Made by a program: the position numbers and the translations under genes | Notes under the pieces: model-generated | Databases searched by the model: none | What the model was told of the DNA's origin: nothing | Seen by the model: the letters and a program-made list of their open reading frames with translations, nothing else | Shown here: one piece after another, positions 16,242 to 24,797 of the stretch | Layout: each line of letters starts with the position of its first letter | Numbering within the stretch: position 1 is the first letter of the stretch | Origin: Chitinivorax tropicus | Lineage (GTDB): Bacteria > Pseudomonadota > Gammaproteobacteria > Burkholderiales > SCOH01 | Length of the DNA stretch: 64,000 nt | Direction: 5' to 3' | NCBI RefSeq assembly: GCF_014202905.1 | Contig: NZ_JACHHY010000004.1 | Span: 124,001-188,000 of the forward strand

Positions 16242-17963
16242 TCAGCGTGCCTTGCCAGCTTTCCAGGCTTGCAATAATTGCTCATAGGGCACGGTTTCGC
16301 CTTTAGGTTTCTCGTTGGCCAATTTGGGCCAGGGGGCCGTGCCTTTTGCCATCCATTGTTTGGGATCGGTTTCGGCATTGAGCTTGGGTGGGCATTTCTT
16401 CATACCAGCCCGCTGTAGGCGTGCCATGACGCCATCCATTTCCTTGGCCAGATTGTCCATGGCGGCTTGGGGCGTTTGTTCGCCGGTCACAGCAGTGGCG
16501 ACGTTTTTCCACCATAGCTGCGCCAGTTTCGGGTAGTCCGGCACATTGGTTCCGGTCGGTGTCCAGGCGACCCTTGCCGGGCTGCGGTAGAACTCGACCA
16601 AGCCGCCCAGTTTGGGGGCCATGTCGGTCATGGCCTTGCTTTGGATGTCTGATTCGCGGATGAAAGTGAGCCCTTCGATGCTCTTTTTCAATGACACGGT
16701 CTTGGATGTCACGAATTGGGCATAGAGCCATGCGCCGAGGCGACGCTCGACCGGCGTGGAGCTGAAGAATGTCCATGAGCCTACATCCTGATAGCCGTTC
16801 TGCATGCCCTCTTTCCAGTAGGGGCCATGCGGGCTGGGCGCCATGCGCCACTTGGGCGTGCCATCTGCGTTGACAACCGGCAGGCCGGGTTTGGTCAACG
16901 ATTTGGTGAAGGCGGTGTACCAGAAGATCTGCTGGGCAATGTTGCCCTGACCTGGGACGGGCCCGGCCTCAGAGAAAGTCATGCCAGTTGCCTGTGGTGG
17001 GGCGTAGGCTTTCATCCAGTCCACGTATTTGGTGAGGGCGTAGACGGCAGCGGGGCTGTTGGCTGCACCACCACGTGACATCGAGGCCCCCACCGGGGTG
17101 CATTTGTCGTCAGCGACACGAATCCCCCATTCGTCTACGGGTACACCGTTCGGGTTGCCTTTGTCTGCCGTGCCGGCCATCGACAGCCAGGCATCGGTGA
17201 AACGCCAGCCCAGGCTGGGGTCTTTCTTGCCATAGTCCATGTGGCCGTAGACCCGCACGCCGTCAAGGTTCTTCACATCATGGGTGAAGAAATTCGCGAT
17301 GTCTTCATACGCCGACCAGTTGACCGGCACCCCCAGGTCGTACCCGTATTTGGCCTTGAACTGCTTTTGCAGATCCGGGCGGGCGAACCAGTCAGCACGG
17401 AACCAATACAGGTTGGCGAACTGTTGATCAGGTAGCTGATAGAGCTTGCCATCGGGGGCGGTGGTGAATTTGGCACCGATGAAATCCTTCAGATCCAGGC
17501 CCGGGTTGGTGAAGTCTTTGGCATCGCCTGCAATGAAGTCGGTCAGCGGCACGATCTGGCCATAGCGGAAATGGGTACCGATCAGGTCGGAATCCGAGAT
17601 CCAGCCATCGTAGATGTTTTTGCCTGACTGCATCTGAGTCTGCAATTTTTCAACCACATCGCCTTCTTGGATCAGATCGTGCTTGACCTTGATGCCGGTG
17701 ATCTCCTCAAACGCCTTGGCGAGCGTCTTGGATTCATAGACGTGGGTGTCGATGGTCTCGGACACTACATTGATTTCTTTGATCCCCTTGGCTTTGAGCT
17801 TGTCGGCGGCTGCCATGAACCATTTCAGCTCATCCAATTGCTGTTGTTTGTTCAAGGTGCTGGGTTGGAACATCGTGTCGATCCACTTCTGGGCTTCCGC
17901 CACGTCAGCCATGGCGGTTTGCGTGGCGAATGCGGTGGCGACGGCCAGTGCGATTCTTTTCAT
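16242..17963 (-). CDS. glpV: Glycerol ABC transporter, substrate-binding protein
   Basis: A 573-residue periplasmic binding protein. The ATG at 17963 follows AAGGAGAAGG; the N-terminus MKRIALAVATAFATQTAMA is a signal peptide. The mature part has the layout of large carbohydrate-type solute receptors, with many Trp and Tyr. It is last in the minus-strand order glpD-glpS-glpT-glpP-glpQ-glpU-glpV, the same set described as a glycerol transporter in Rhizobium leguminosarum, and the adjacent glpD supports glycerol or a glycerol compound as substrate. It lies about 100 bases after glpU. Glycerol kinase is not in the window. Confidence 0.85.
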   Translation of the reverse strand: MKRIALAVATAFATQTAMADVAEAQKWIDTMFQPSTLNKQQQLDELKWFMAAADKLKAKGIKEINVVSETIDTHVYESKTLAKAFEEITGIKVKHDLIQEGDVVEKLQTQMQSGKNIYDGWISDSDLIGTHFRYGQIVPLTDFIAGDAKDFTNPGLDLKDFIGAKFTTAPDGKLYQLPDQQFANLYWFRADWFARPDLQKQFKAKYGYDLGVPVNWSAYEDIANFFTHDVKNLDGVRVYGHMDYGKKDPSLGWRFTDAWLSMAGTADKGNPNGVPVDEWGIRVADDKCTPVGASMSRGGAANSPAAVYALTKYVDWMKAYAPPQATGMTFSEAGPVPGQGNIAQQIFWYTAFTKSLTKPGLPVVNADGTPKWRMAPSPHGPYWKEGMQNGYQDVGSWTFFSSTPVERRLGAWLYAQFVTSKTVSLKKSIEGLTFIRESDIQSKAMTDMAPKLGGLVEFYRSPARVAWTPTGTNVPDYPKLAQLWWKNVATAVTGEQTPQAAMDNLAKEMDGVMARLQRAGMKKCPPKLNAETDPKQWMAKGTAPWPKLANEKPKGETVPYEQLLQAWKAGKAR

Positions 17964-18065
17964 CACAACCTTCTCCTTCTGTTTATCGTGTGCCTTCTGG
18001 TACAGCAAGGTGGCCTGCGCCGGAAAGCAGACAGTGCAAGCCCCAGGTGAGCAAGGTGGCGATAC

Positions 18066-18338
18066 TCAGCCCCAGCGCATGATGATCACCAGTACCCCGA
18101 ACGACAGCGCTGCACCCTGCCATTGATTGATGTCAGTGAGGCCCGCCCAGGCCAGATTGAGATAAGCAGCGCTCAGCAATCCCAGGAACAGGCGGTCGCC
18201 CCGGGTGGTGACCAGGGGTAGAAAGCCGCGTCGTGGCACGGTCGGGCTGATCACTTCCCAGATGGTCATGCCGATCAGCATCAGCACCACGCAGATGAAA
18301 AAACCGGCAACAATCGGCGTCCAGGCCATCCACTCCAT
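18066..18338 (-). CDS. glpU: Small membrane protein of the glycerol transporter (DUF2160)
   Basis: A 90-residue protein with about three membrane segments (around residues 5-28, 48-66 and 74-88). Families of this type occur almost only inside glycerol ABC transporter operons, between the permeases and the binding protein, as here. Its exact role is unknown; an accessory transporter subunit is the reasonable guess. It follows glpQ by 30 bases. Confidence 0.8.
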   Translation of the reverse strand: MEWMAWTPIVAGFFICVVLMLIGMTIWEVISPTVPRRGFLPLVTTRGDRLFLGLLSAAYLNLAWAGLTDINQWQGAALSFGVLVIIMRWG

Positions 18339-18368
18339 GTCTTTCTCCTTCCATATCGGGTCGGGTGC

Positions 18369-19166
18369 TTACACGCGGCCCATCGCAAAGCCTTTGGCGA
18401 TGTAGTTCCGGACAAACCAGATCACCAATGCGCCAGGTACCAGGGTGAGAATGCCTGCTGCAGCCAACACCCCCCAATCCATGCCTGCAGCGCTGACGGT
18501 ACGGGTCATGACTGCCGCGATGGGCTTGGCATCCACCGAGGTCAGCGTGCGCGCCAATAAGAGCTCCACCCAGCTGAACATGAAGCAGAAAAAAGCTGTC
18601 ACGCCAATGCCAGCCCGAATCAGTGGGATGAAAATACGCAGGAAAAAATGCGGAAAGCTGTAGCCGTCGATATAGGCTGTTTCGTCGATCTCGCGTGGGA
18701 TACCAGACATGAAGCCTTCCAGAATCCAGACCGCCAGCGGCACATTGAACAGCATATGAGCCAGGGCGACGGCGATATGATGATCGAACAGGCCGATGCT
18801 GGAATAGAGCTGGAAAAATGGCAGCAGGAACACAGCAGGCGGGGACATGCGATTGGTCAGCAGCCAGAAGAACAGGTGTTTGTCCCCCAGAAACCGATAG
18901 CGTGAAAAAGCATACGCGGCGGGTAAGGCCACGGCCACGGACAGCACAGTGTTGATTGCGACATAGATCAGCGAGTTGATATAGCCCGAGTACCAGGCCG
19001 GATCTGTCAGGATCAGCTTGAAATTGTCGAAGGTGACCTGGGCGGGCCACAGGCTGAATCCGCCCAGGATTTCCTCATTGGATTTGAGGGCCATGGTCAA
19101 CATCCAGTAGATCGGCAGAATGGCCAGCAGCAGATAGATGGCCAGCCCGATGCTGCGTTTCCTCAT
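18369..19166 (-). CDS. glpQ: Glycerol ABC transporter, permease
   Basis: A 265-residue inner-membrane permease of the MalG class. Membrane segments are evident and the cytoplasmic loop that contacts the ATPases is EIDETAYIDGYSFPHFFLRIFIPL (about residues 157-180). The start overlaps the end of glpP by 4 bases (ATGA), so the two permeases are translationally coupled and likely form a heterodimer. Confidence 0.88.
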   Translation of the reverse strand: MRKRSIGLAIYLLLAILPIYWMLTMALKSNEEILGGFSLWPAQVTFDNFKLILTDPAWYSGYINSLIYVAINTVLSVAVALPAAYAFSRYRFLGDKHLFFWLLTNRMSPPAVFLLPFFQLYSSIGLFDHHIAVALAHMLFNVPLAVWILEGFMSGIPREIDETAYIDGYSFPHFFLRIFIPLIRAGIGVTAFFCFMFSWVELLLARTLTSVDAKPIAAVMTRTVSAAGMDWGVLAAAGILTLVPGALVIWFVRNYIAKGFAMGRV

Positions 19167-20047
19167 GATGGGCGCTCCGTGGTGGATGGTTGGTCACCTT
19201 GCTGGATCAGGTTGTAGAACACGAAACACAGCAACAGGATGATCAGGAAGTAGATCAGCGAGAACGCCGCCGCTGGCCCCAGGTCGAACTGCCCGACCGC
19301 TTTCTGGGCCAGGTATTGCGACAGGAAGGTGGTGGCATTGCCCGGCCCGCCCCCGGTGAGAACAAAGGGCTCGGTGTAGATCATGAAGCTATCCATGAAG
19401 CGCAGCAGCAAGGCGATCAACAGCACGCCGCGCATCTTCGGCAGCTGGATGTAACGGAATACCGCCAGCCGCGAAGCCCCGTCAATCCTGGCCGCCTGGT
19501 AATACGCTTCAGGAATGGCGCGCAGACCGGCGTAGCAAAGCAGGGCCACCAGGGGTGTCCAATGCCAGACATCCATGGCCAGCACGGTCAGCCAGGCATC
19601 CAGCGCATTGCCGGTGTAGTTGTAATCGATACCGGCTTGGGTCAACAGAACGCCCGCCAGGCCGATATCGGTGCGGCCAAAGATCTGCCAGATGGTGCCA
19701 ACCACGTTCCAAGGGATCAATAGCGGCATGGCCAGCAGAACCAGGCTCAATGAGGCCCGCCAGCCGGCAGCGGGCAGGGCCAACGCCAGCAGGATGCCCA
19801 GCGGGATCTCGATCAGCAGCACCGCGCCTGAAAACAACAGCTGGCGATACAAGGCGCCATGCAGCTCGCTGTCGCGCAGCACGGCTTTGAACCACTCCGT
19901 GCCGACAAACACCCGTTGATCTGGGCCCAGGATGTCCTGCACCGAATAATTCACCACGGTCATCAAGGGGATGATGGCGGAGAACGCCACGCACAGAATC
20001 ACTGGGAGCACCAGCAGCCAAGCTTTCTGGTTGGTTGTCTTGTTCAT
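19163..20047 (-). CDS. glpP: Glycerol ABC transporter, permease
   Basis: A 294-residue inner-membrane permease of the MalF class with about six membrane segments. The EAA loop reads EAYYQAARIDGASRLAVFRY, which docks on the ATPase subunits. It starts 9 bases after glpT ends and overlaps glpQ. The partner is glpQ; both belong to the glycerol importer. Confidence 0.88.
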   Translation of the reverse strand: MNKTTNQKAWLLVLPVILCVAFSAIIPLMTVVNYSVQDILGPDQRVFVGTEWFKAVLRDSELHGALYRQLLFSGAVLLIEIPLGILLALALPAAGWRASLSLVLLAMPLLIPWNVVGTIWQIFGRTDIGLAGVLLTQAGIDYNYTGNALDAWLTVLAMDVWHWTPLVALLCYAGLRAIPEAYYQAARIDGASRLAVFRYIQLPKMRGVLLIALLLRFMDSFMIYTEPFVLTGGGPGNATTFLSQYLAQKAVGQFDLGPAAAFSLIYFLIILLLCFVFYNLIQQGDQPSTTERPS

Positions 20048-20056
20048 GTCGGCTCC

Positions 20057-21130
20057 TTACGCTACACGCTGGCCATTGGCATAGAACATCACCCGGCCAG
20101 GCTCGAAAGCCAGTCTGATCTGCGGTGTGTCGATCTGCTCGTGCTCGCCAAGTTTGGCGGACAGCAGGTGCCCGCCAATCTGCGCGGTCAATAACCGGTA
20201 GGTGCCGAGGTCTTCCAGCCGGTGAACCTGTGCGGTGAGCACCAGCGCATCATCGGCCTGGGCGCGGCGGATGAACTCGGGCCGGATGCCCAGCGTGATG
20301 GGCTGCCCCGTGGCACGTAGGCGGGACAGATGGTCGGTTGCAATCGGCAAGGTGTGATCAGCCAGCCTGACGCCTTGCTCTGCCACATCGCAGGGTAGTA
20401 GATTCATGCCCGGGCTGCCGATGAAGTGGCCGACGAAGGTATGTTCCGGCGTTTCAAACAACGCCTGTGGCGGCCCGCTTTGCACCACCTGTCCTTCATA
20501 CATGACCACCACCTGATCGGCAAAGGTCAGTGCCTCGACCTGATCATGCGTGACATAGACCAGCGACAGCTTCAGCTGCTGATGGATGCGCTTCAACTGG
20601 CGGCGCAGCAGCCATTTCACATGCGGGTCGATGACCGTCAATGGCTCATCGAATAAGACCGCCGCCACGTCTTTGCGCACCAGACCACGCCCTAGTGAAA
20701 TACGCTGCTTGTCCTCTGCTGACAGCCCGCTGGCCCGGCGTTTCAGCTCCCCGGTCAGATCAAGTATCTCCGCGATTTCCTGCACCCGGCTTTTGACCTC
20801 ACGCTCCGGCACCTTACGGTTGCGCAGTGGAAAGGCCAGATTGTCGAACACGGTCATCGTGTCGTAGATGACTGGGAACTGGAATACCTGAGCGATGTTG
20901 CGTTGCTCGGTCGGCAGCCGGGTGACATCCTGGCCATCAAACCGCACCTGGCCATCGCTGGGGATCAGCAGACCCGAGATGATGTTGAGCAGCGTGGTCT
21001 TGCCGCAGCCGGATGGCCCAAGCAGCGCATAGGCGCCACCATCATCCCAGACTAGGCTCTGGGGTTGCAGGGCGTAGGGCAAGTGGCTGGCATAACGGTG
21101 CCCTAGGTTCACCAGTTCGATTCTGGCCAT
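20057..21130 (-). CDS. glpT: Glycerol ABC transporter, ATPase with atypical signature
   Basis: A 357-residue ATPase of the UgpC/MalK class started at the ATG at 21130, with AGGAGG upstream. Walker A is LLGPSGCGKTTLL and Walker B is AAVLFDEPLTVIDP. The ABC signature is LSAEDKQRISLGR rather than LSGGQ, whereas its partner glpS has LSGGQQQR. The C-terminal regulatory domain begins near residue 240. A heterodimer of two different ATPases with one degenerate signature is the likely arrangement. It is separated from glpS by 246 bases that hold a structured element. This glpT is not the E. coli glycerol-3-phosphate antiporter of the same name. Confidence 0.86.
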   Translation of the reverse strand: MARIELVNLGHRYASHLPYALQPQSLVWDDGGAYALLGPSGCGKTTLLNIISGLLIPSDGQVRFDGQDVTRLPTEQRNIAQVFQFPVIYDTMTVFDNLAFPLRNRKVPEREVKSRVQEIAEILDLTGELKRRASGLSAEDKQRISLGRGLVRKDVAAVLFDEPLTVIDPHVKWLLRRQLKRIHQQLKLSLVYVTHDQVEALTFADQVVVMYEGQVVQSGPPQALFETPEHTFVGHFIGSPGMNLLPCDVAEQGVRLADHTLPIATDHLSRLRATGQPITLGIRPEFIRRAQADDALVLTAQVHRLEDLGTYRLLTAQIGGHLLSAKLGEHEQIDTPQIRLAFEPGRVMFYANGQRVA

Positions 21131-21260
21131 GGTCAGCCTCCTAGATGTTGTTGACAGGGTTGCAAGCCCGGTGCCGGGTCGATCTCGGGGTAGCACGTTG
21201 CACGTTGCCGTCGAGCGGGTGGCAAGGGCGCATTGCTCGGAGAGCGATCTGGCCTCGGGC

Positions 21261-21379
21261 CGGTCTGCTGTTGGGCCTGTGTCGTCAAGCGCCGCTTGCA
21301 GGGGCGCTCTGCGACGTGTTTGACCAACAAGCTCAACAGCAGACCGACGCGCGTGATGAAATCATGTCCACTGCTCCTA
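21261..21379 (-). promoter_or_regulatory. Structured mRNA element with a possible leader peptide between glpS and glpT
   Basis: On the minus strand CGGTCTGCTGTTG (21346-21334) and CAACAGCAGACCG (21273-21261) form a perfect 13-bp stem. Its loop of 60 bases has an inner hairpin AGCGCC/GGCGCT with GTCG/CGAC pairs. Just upstream AGGAG is followed 8 bases later by an ATG at 21365 opening a 10-codon frame, MISSRASVCC, whose end enters the stem. No T-run follows, so it is not a terminator. RNA stability control or attenuation is possible. Confidence 0.45.
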
Positions 21380-22501
21380 TTCGTTGACGGAGGCCTGGTG
21401 CATTGCCGCCAGGGTGTGACGGTGTGGCGAAGCCAACAGCGGGCCATCTGCCGCAAAGGCAAACATGTCAGCCGGGTTCAGGTAGACCGTGACCTGGCTG
21501 CCCGGTGGCAACAGCTGCACGCCGGGCAATTGTGCAACCAGCGCCAGCCCGGCGTGATGGGCATGGAGGTAGGTGTCAGAGCCGCTGACCTCAGCCAGAT
21601 CGACATCACAGATCAGCGGGTGGTCATCAGCGTGGCGTGGCTGCAGTCGAACATGGCTGGGGCGGATGCCGATGATGGCCGGGCCTTGATTCAACTGAGT
21701 AAGATGGCTGACCAACGGCAGCCGGGTGTGGTGGCCAAGCATCAGCTGTCGCTCATCGGGCTGCACGGTGACGGGCAGCAGATTCATGGGTGGGTCGCTG
21801 AAGACCTGCGCGACCCGCATCGATGACGGGGTGTGGAAGACATCGAGAGTCGGCCCGTACTGCAACAGCCGGCCCTCGTCCAGCACGGCGGTATGGCCGC
21901 CCAGCAACAGCGCTTCCTGTGGCTCGGTGGTGGCATACACAACGGTGGTCGAGCCATGGGCGAACAGTTGTTTCAGCTCCGTGCGCAGCGCCTCGCGCAG
22001 CTTGTAGTCCAGATTGACCAATGGCTCATCCAGCAACAACAAGGGGGCTTGTTTGACCAGCGCCCGGGCCAGGGCGGTGCGCTGCTGCTGGCCACCTGAC
22101 AGCTCGCCTGGCAATCGATCCAGCAGGTGTGCAATGTGCAATTTATCCGCCATCTCACCCACCCGGCGCCTGATCTCATCGGCCCGGATGCCGCCCTGTA
22201 GCCGCAAAGGCGAAGCGATATTGTCGAATACAGTGAACGATGGGTAATTGACGAACTGCTGATAGACCATGGCCAGATTGCGTTTGCGCACCGATACACC
22301 AGTGACATCCACGCCGTTGTCCACCACTTGGCCCGTGGTTGGGTGATCCAGCCCAGCCATCAGGCGCATCAGCGTGGTCTTGCCTGCCCGGGTCGGCCCA
22401 AGCAGCACATTGATCTCGCCGGGTGCAAGCACCAGATCGAGTGGGTAGAGGTGGGTTTCACCCGCCACCCGCTTGCTGACACCATTCAACTTCAACAGCA
22501 T
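21377..22501 (-). CDS. glpS: Glycerol ABC transporter, ATPase
   Basis: A 374-residue ATPase started at the ATG at 22501 after AGGAGG; an upstream ATG at 22627 adds 42 non-family residues. Walker A reads GPTRAGKTT, the signature is LSGGQQQR and Walker B is LLLLDEPLVNLDY. The switch His appears replaced: ATTEPQEAL stands where MalK-type ATPases have a THDQ motif. The glpT subunit keeps THDQ but has the odd signature, so the two subunits look complementary, each with one standard half-site. C-terminal regulatory domain present. Confidence 0.86.
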   Translation of the reverse strand: MLLKLNGVSKRVAGETHLYPLDLVLAPGEINVLLGPTRAGKTTLMRLMAGLDHPTTGQVVDNGVDVTGVSVRKRNLAMVYQQFVNYPSFTVFDNIASPLRLQGGIRADEIRRRVGEMADKLHIAHLLDRLPGELSGGQQQRTALARALVKQAPLLLLDEPLVNLDYKLREALRTELKQLFAHGSTTVVYATTEPQEALLLGGHTAVLDEGRLLQYGPTLDVFHTPSSMRVAQVFSDPPMNLLPVTVQPDERQLMLGHHTRLPLVSHLTQLNQGPAIIGIRPSHVRLQPRHADDHPLICDVDLAEVSGSDTYLHAHHAGLALVAQLPGVQLLPPGSQVTVYLNPADMFAFAADGPLLASPHRHTLAAMHQASVNE

Positions 22502-22865
22502 GAAACGTCCTCCTTGTCCGGGGCGAGCCCCGCGATCTTCCGTTCGTGCTTGTGTTGCGGTCGGCGAGCAATGCTGGCCGATGGATGCGGTCAAGGTTGG
22601 GTTGTCGATGGATAACAAACCCAGCAAAGTGATGTGGTGGAGCCGATTTCAAATGGTGCACTTAGGTGTGCATCTCATTGTTGTTCGCACGATCTTGATG
22701 TCGTGCCCAGGTGATGCATGGGTGATCAGATCCATGGCCTGGCCTGAAGCACGGATTGTCCGGCCCATGTGCGGAGCGCCACATGAACGAGCCGTCGCCA
22801 GCTGCAAGCGCACTACGCAGCCACAGCTGCCGCAGGGCTAGGGGCGGGCAGTCCGTCAGCTGTAG
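22502..22865. other. Intergenic region between glpD and glpS
   Basis: About 360 bases with no supported gene, unusual within an otherwise compact operon. An imperfect inverted repeat (TGGGTTGT at 22598-22605, ACAAACCCA at 22615-22623) lies about 100 bases ahead of glpS. A second promoter for the transporter genes is plausible. Confidence 0.4.
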
Positions 22866-24383
22866 CTAGGCGGCGTCTGGGCTGCTATGGTGCCCTTGAT
22901 GCTTGTCGAGCCAGTCGGACAGCCGCTGCTCACCATCTTTCAATGCTTTCAACCCCAGCTTGGAACGTCGCCACAGCATATCTGCTGCAGTCCGCGCCCA
23001 CTCGTTGTCTACCAGATAACGGGCTTCTGCCTCATACAGCCCAGGCAGAATCTCTTCTCCCAGGTCAGCCATGGCATGACAACCTGCCAGTATCCGCTCA
23101 CAGCGTGTTCCATAGGCACGGGTGTAGCGATGTGTAAGGACTGGGTCCAGCCAGGGATGACGTGTCTGGATGTGTTGGCAGAACGCATCGTAATCCGCGC
23201 CTGGAATGTCCCCGCCAGGCAGCACTGCTTGGGCTGTCCAGGCGGGTTGCCCCCCGCCAAGTAGCGACTGTAGCCTATCTACGGCTTCCTCCGCCAGTTT
23301 TCGGAAGGTGGTGATCTTACCGCCGAACACCGAGAGCAAGGGGGCGCCATCGGTGTCGCATTCAAGTGCATAGTCCCGGGTCACACTGGAGGCATTGCTG
23401 GATTCGTCATCCAGCAAAGGACGCACGCCAGAGTAGTGCCAGACGACATCAGCGGGCTTGATGCGATGCCGGAAATAACTGCTGGCCATGTCGCACAGAT
23501 AGTTGATCTCGTCCTCGTCCGCCCTCACCAGCCCAGGATCGCCGGTGTATTCGATATCGGTGGTGCCGATCAGGGTGAAATCCTGCTCGAATGGAATGGC
23601 AAAGATGATGCGCTTGTCCGGATTCTGGAAAATATAGGCGTAATGGTGGTCATACAGCCGGGGGACAATGATATGGCTGCCCTTGACCAGACGTACCCGC
23701 CGCGCTGCATTGCGCTGGGTGACGGTGCCCAGCACCTCGCCCACCCAGGGCCCGGCAGCATTGACCAGGCTGCGTGCCCGCACCTGCCAAGTCTGGCCGG
23801 TCGTGGCCTGCAAGGTGACCAGCCAGCCCGTCGCTTCTCGGGTGGCGGCAATGCAGCGGGTGCGGGTGTGCACCGCTGCGCCGTGTTCGGCGGCATCCAT
23901 CGCACAGAGCGCCACCAGCCGCGCATCCTGCACCCAGCCGTCTGAGTAGACAAACCCCCGCCCAAAGCTGGGCTTGAGCGGGCTGCCAGCGGGGTGGCGA
24001 TGCAGGTTGATGGTGCGTGATCCGCGCAGAATCTCCCGCCGCGCCAGATGATCATATAGAAACAGCCCAGCACGGATCAGCAGCGCAGGTCGCATGGCCC
24101 GGTTGTGCGGCATGACAAAGCGTAGCGGCCACATGATATGTGGCGCGGAACGGAGCAGCACCTCCCGCTCCTGCAACGCCTTGCGCACCAGGCCGAATTC
24201 GTAATACTCCAGATAGCGCAAACCACCATGAATCAGCTTGGTGCTGGCAGAGGACGTGTGTTGAGCCAGATCATCCTTTTCACATAACAACACCGAATAG
24301 CCCCGGCCCGCAGCATCGCGCGCAATCCCCGCACCATTGATACCACCACCGATCACCAAGATGTCGAAATCCAACTTCTGCAC
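22866..24383 (-). CDS. glpD: Aerobic glycerol-3-phosphate dehydrogenase
   Basis: A 505-residue FAD enzyme of the inner membrane that oxidises glycerol-3-phosphate to dihydroxyacetone phosphate and feeds electrons to ubiquinone. The GTG at 24383 is chosen because TTGGAGG lies 8 bases upstream; the ATG at 24449 would add 22 residues. FAD-binding motif ILVIGGGINGAGIARDAAGR is near the N-terminus, followed by STKLIHGGLRYLE. Motifs FGGKITTFRKLAEEAVD near residue 365 also fit. It leads the glycerol import operon. Confidence 0.94.
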   Translation of the reverse strand: MQKLDFDILVIGGGINGAGIARDAAGRGYSVLLCEKDDLAQHTSSASTKLIHGGLRYLEYYEFGLVRKALQEREVLLRSAPHIMWPLRFVMPHNRAMRPALLIRAGLFLYDHLARREILRGSRTINLHRHPAGSPLKPSFGRGFVYSDGWVQDARLVALCAMDAAEHGAAVHTRTRCIAATREATGWLVTLQATTGQTWQVRARSLVNAAGPWVGEVLGTVTQRNAARRVRLVKGSHIIVPRLYDHHYAYIFQNPDKRIIFAIPFEQDFTLIGTTDIEYTGDPGLVRADEDEINYLCDMASSYFRHRIKPADVVWHYSGVRPLLDDESSNASSVTRDYALECDTDGAPLLSVFGGKITTFRKLAEEAVDRLQSLLGGGQPAWTAQAVLPGGDIPGADYDAFCQHIQTRHPWLDPVLTHRYTRAYGTRCERILAGCHAMADLGEEILPGLYEAEARYLVDNEWARTAADMLWRRSKLGLKALKDGEQRLSDWLDKHQGHHSSPDAA

Positions 24384-24461
24384 GTCCGTGGCCTCCAAAT
24401 GAGCAAGTGGCGGAACGCCCGATGTGCCGATGCACCTGCTGCTGATCATATAGTCTGTTGA

Positions 24462-24501
24462 ACTATAGCTGAGTGTTTTCGTTTTTTACAATTATTTTTC
24501 G
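24462..24501 (-). promoter_or_regulatory. Promoter of glpD with two TTTTCG boxes
   Basis: On the minus strand TTGTAA (24491-24486), 18-base spacer, TATAGT (24467-24462). TTTTCG (plus strand) occurs at 24476-24481, inside the spacer, and at 24496-24501, exactly 20 bases apart. DeoR-family regulators such as GlpR bind similar TTCG-containing elements, so repression by a GlpR encoded elsewhere is likely. Confidence 0.55.
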
Positions 24502-24693
24502 AATTGTATTTATTTTTGATTGAAAGTGAAATATTTGAATTCGATTTCCTATTTGATCATAGGCGCTTCGCCAGGGTTTTCACAGGAGATCCATCGAACA
24601 CATCCCGTGCTTGCATAAGCATCAATTGGCTTGATATGGCCAGGGCGTGGCTGTGACGGGATGCGCTAGGCGCGTATCAGAATGGGGTGTTCT

Positions 24694-24718
24694 ATTCGAA
24701 ATTATTCGAATGAATTCG
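24694..24718. repeat. Three ATTCG copies at exact 10-base spacing
   Basis: ATTCG begins at 24694, 24704 and 24714, one helical turn apart, within ATTCGAA/AATTCG palindromic context. It lies about 310 bases upstream of glpD in otherwise gene-free sequence (24384-24797). It may be a multi-site operator. Confidence 0.5.
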
Positions 24719-24797
24719 TTTGCCTGGCGCGCACAGGCGGGGCAGTGCCAGGGGTGAGCGGGTGTGCCCAGGCTGGCGGCACACCACATCGGTAGCA

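Noticed and set aside
21133-21462. Minus-strand 109-codon frame between glpS and glpT
   Set aside because: It begins inside glpS, has odd composition and no family features; the structured RNA and short frame explain the region better.
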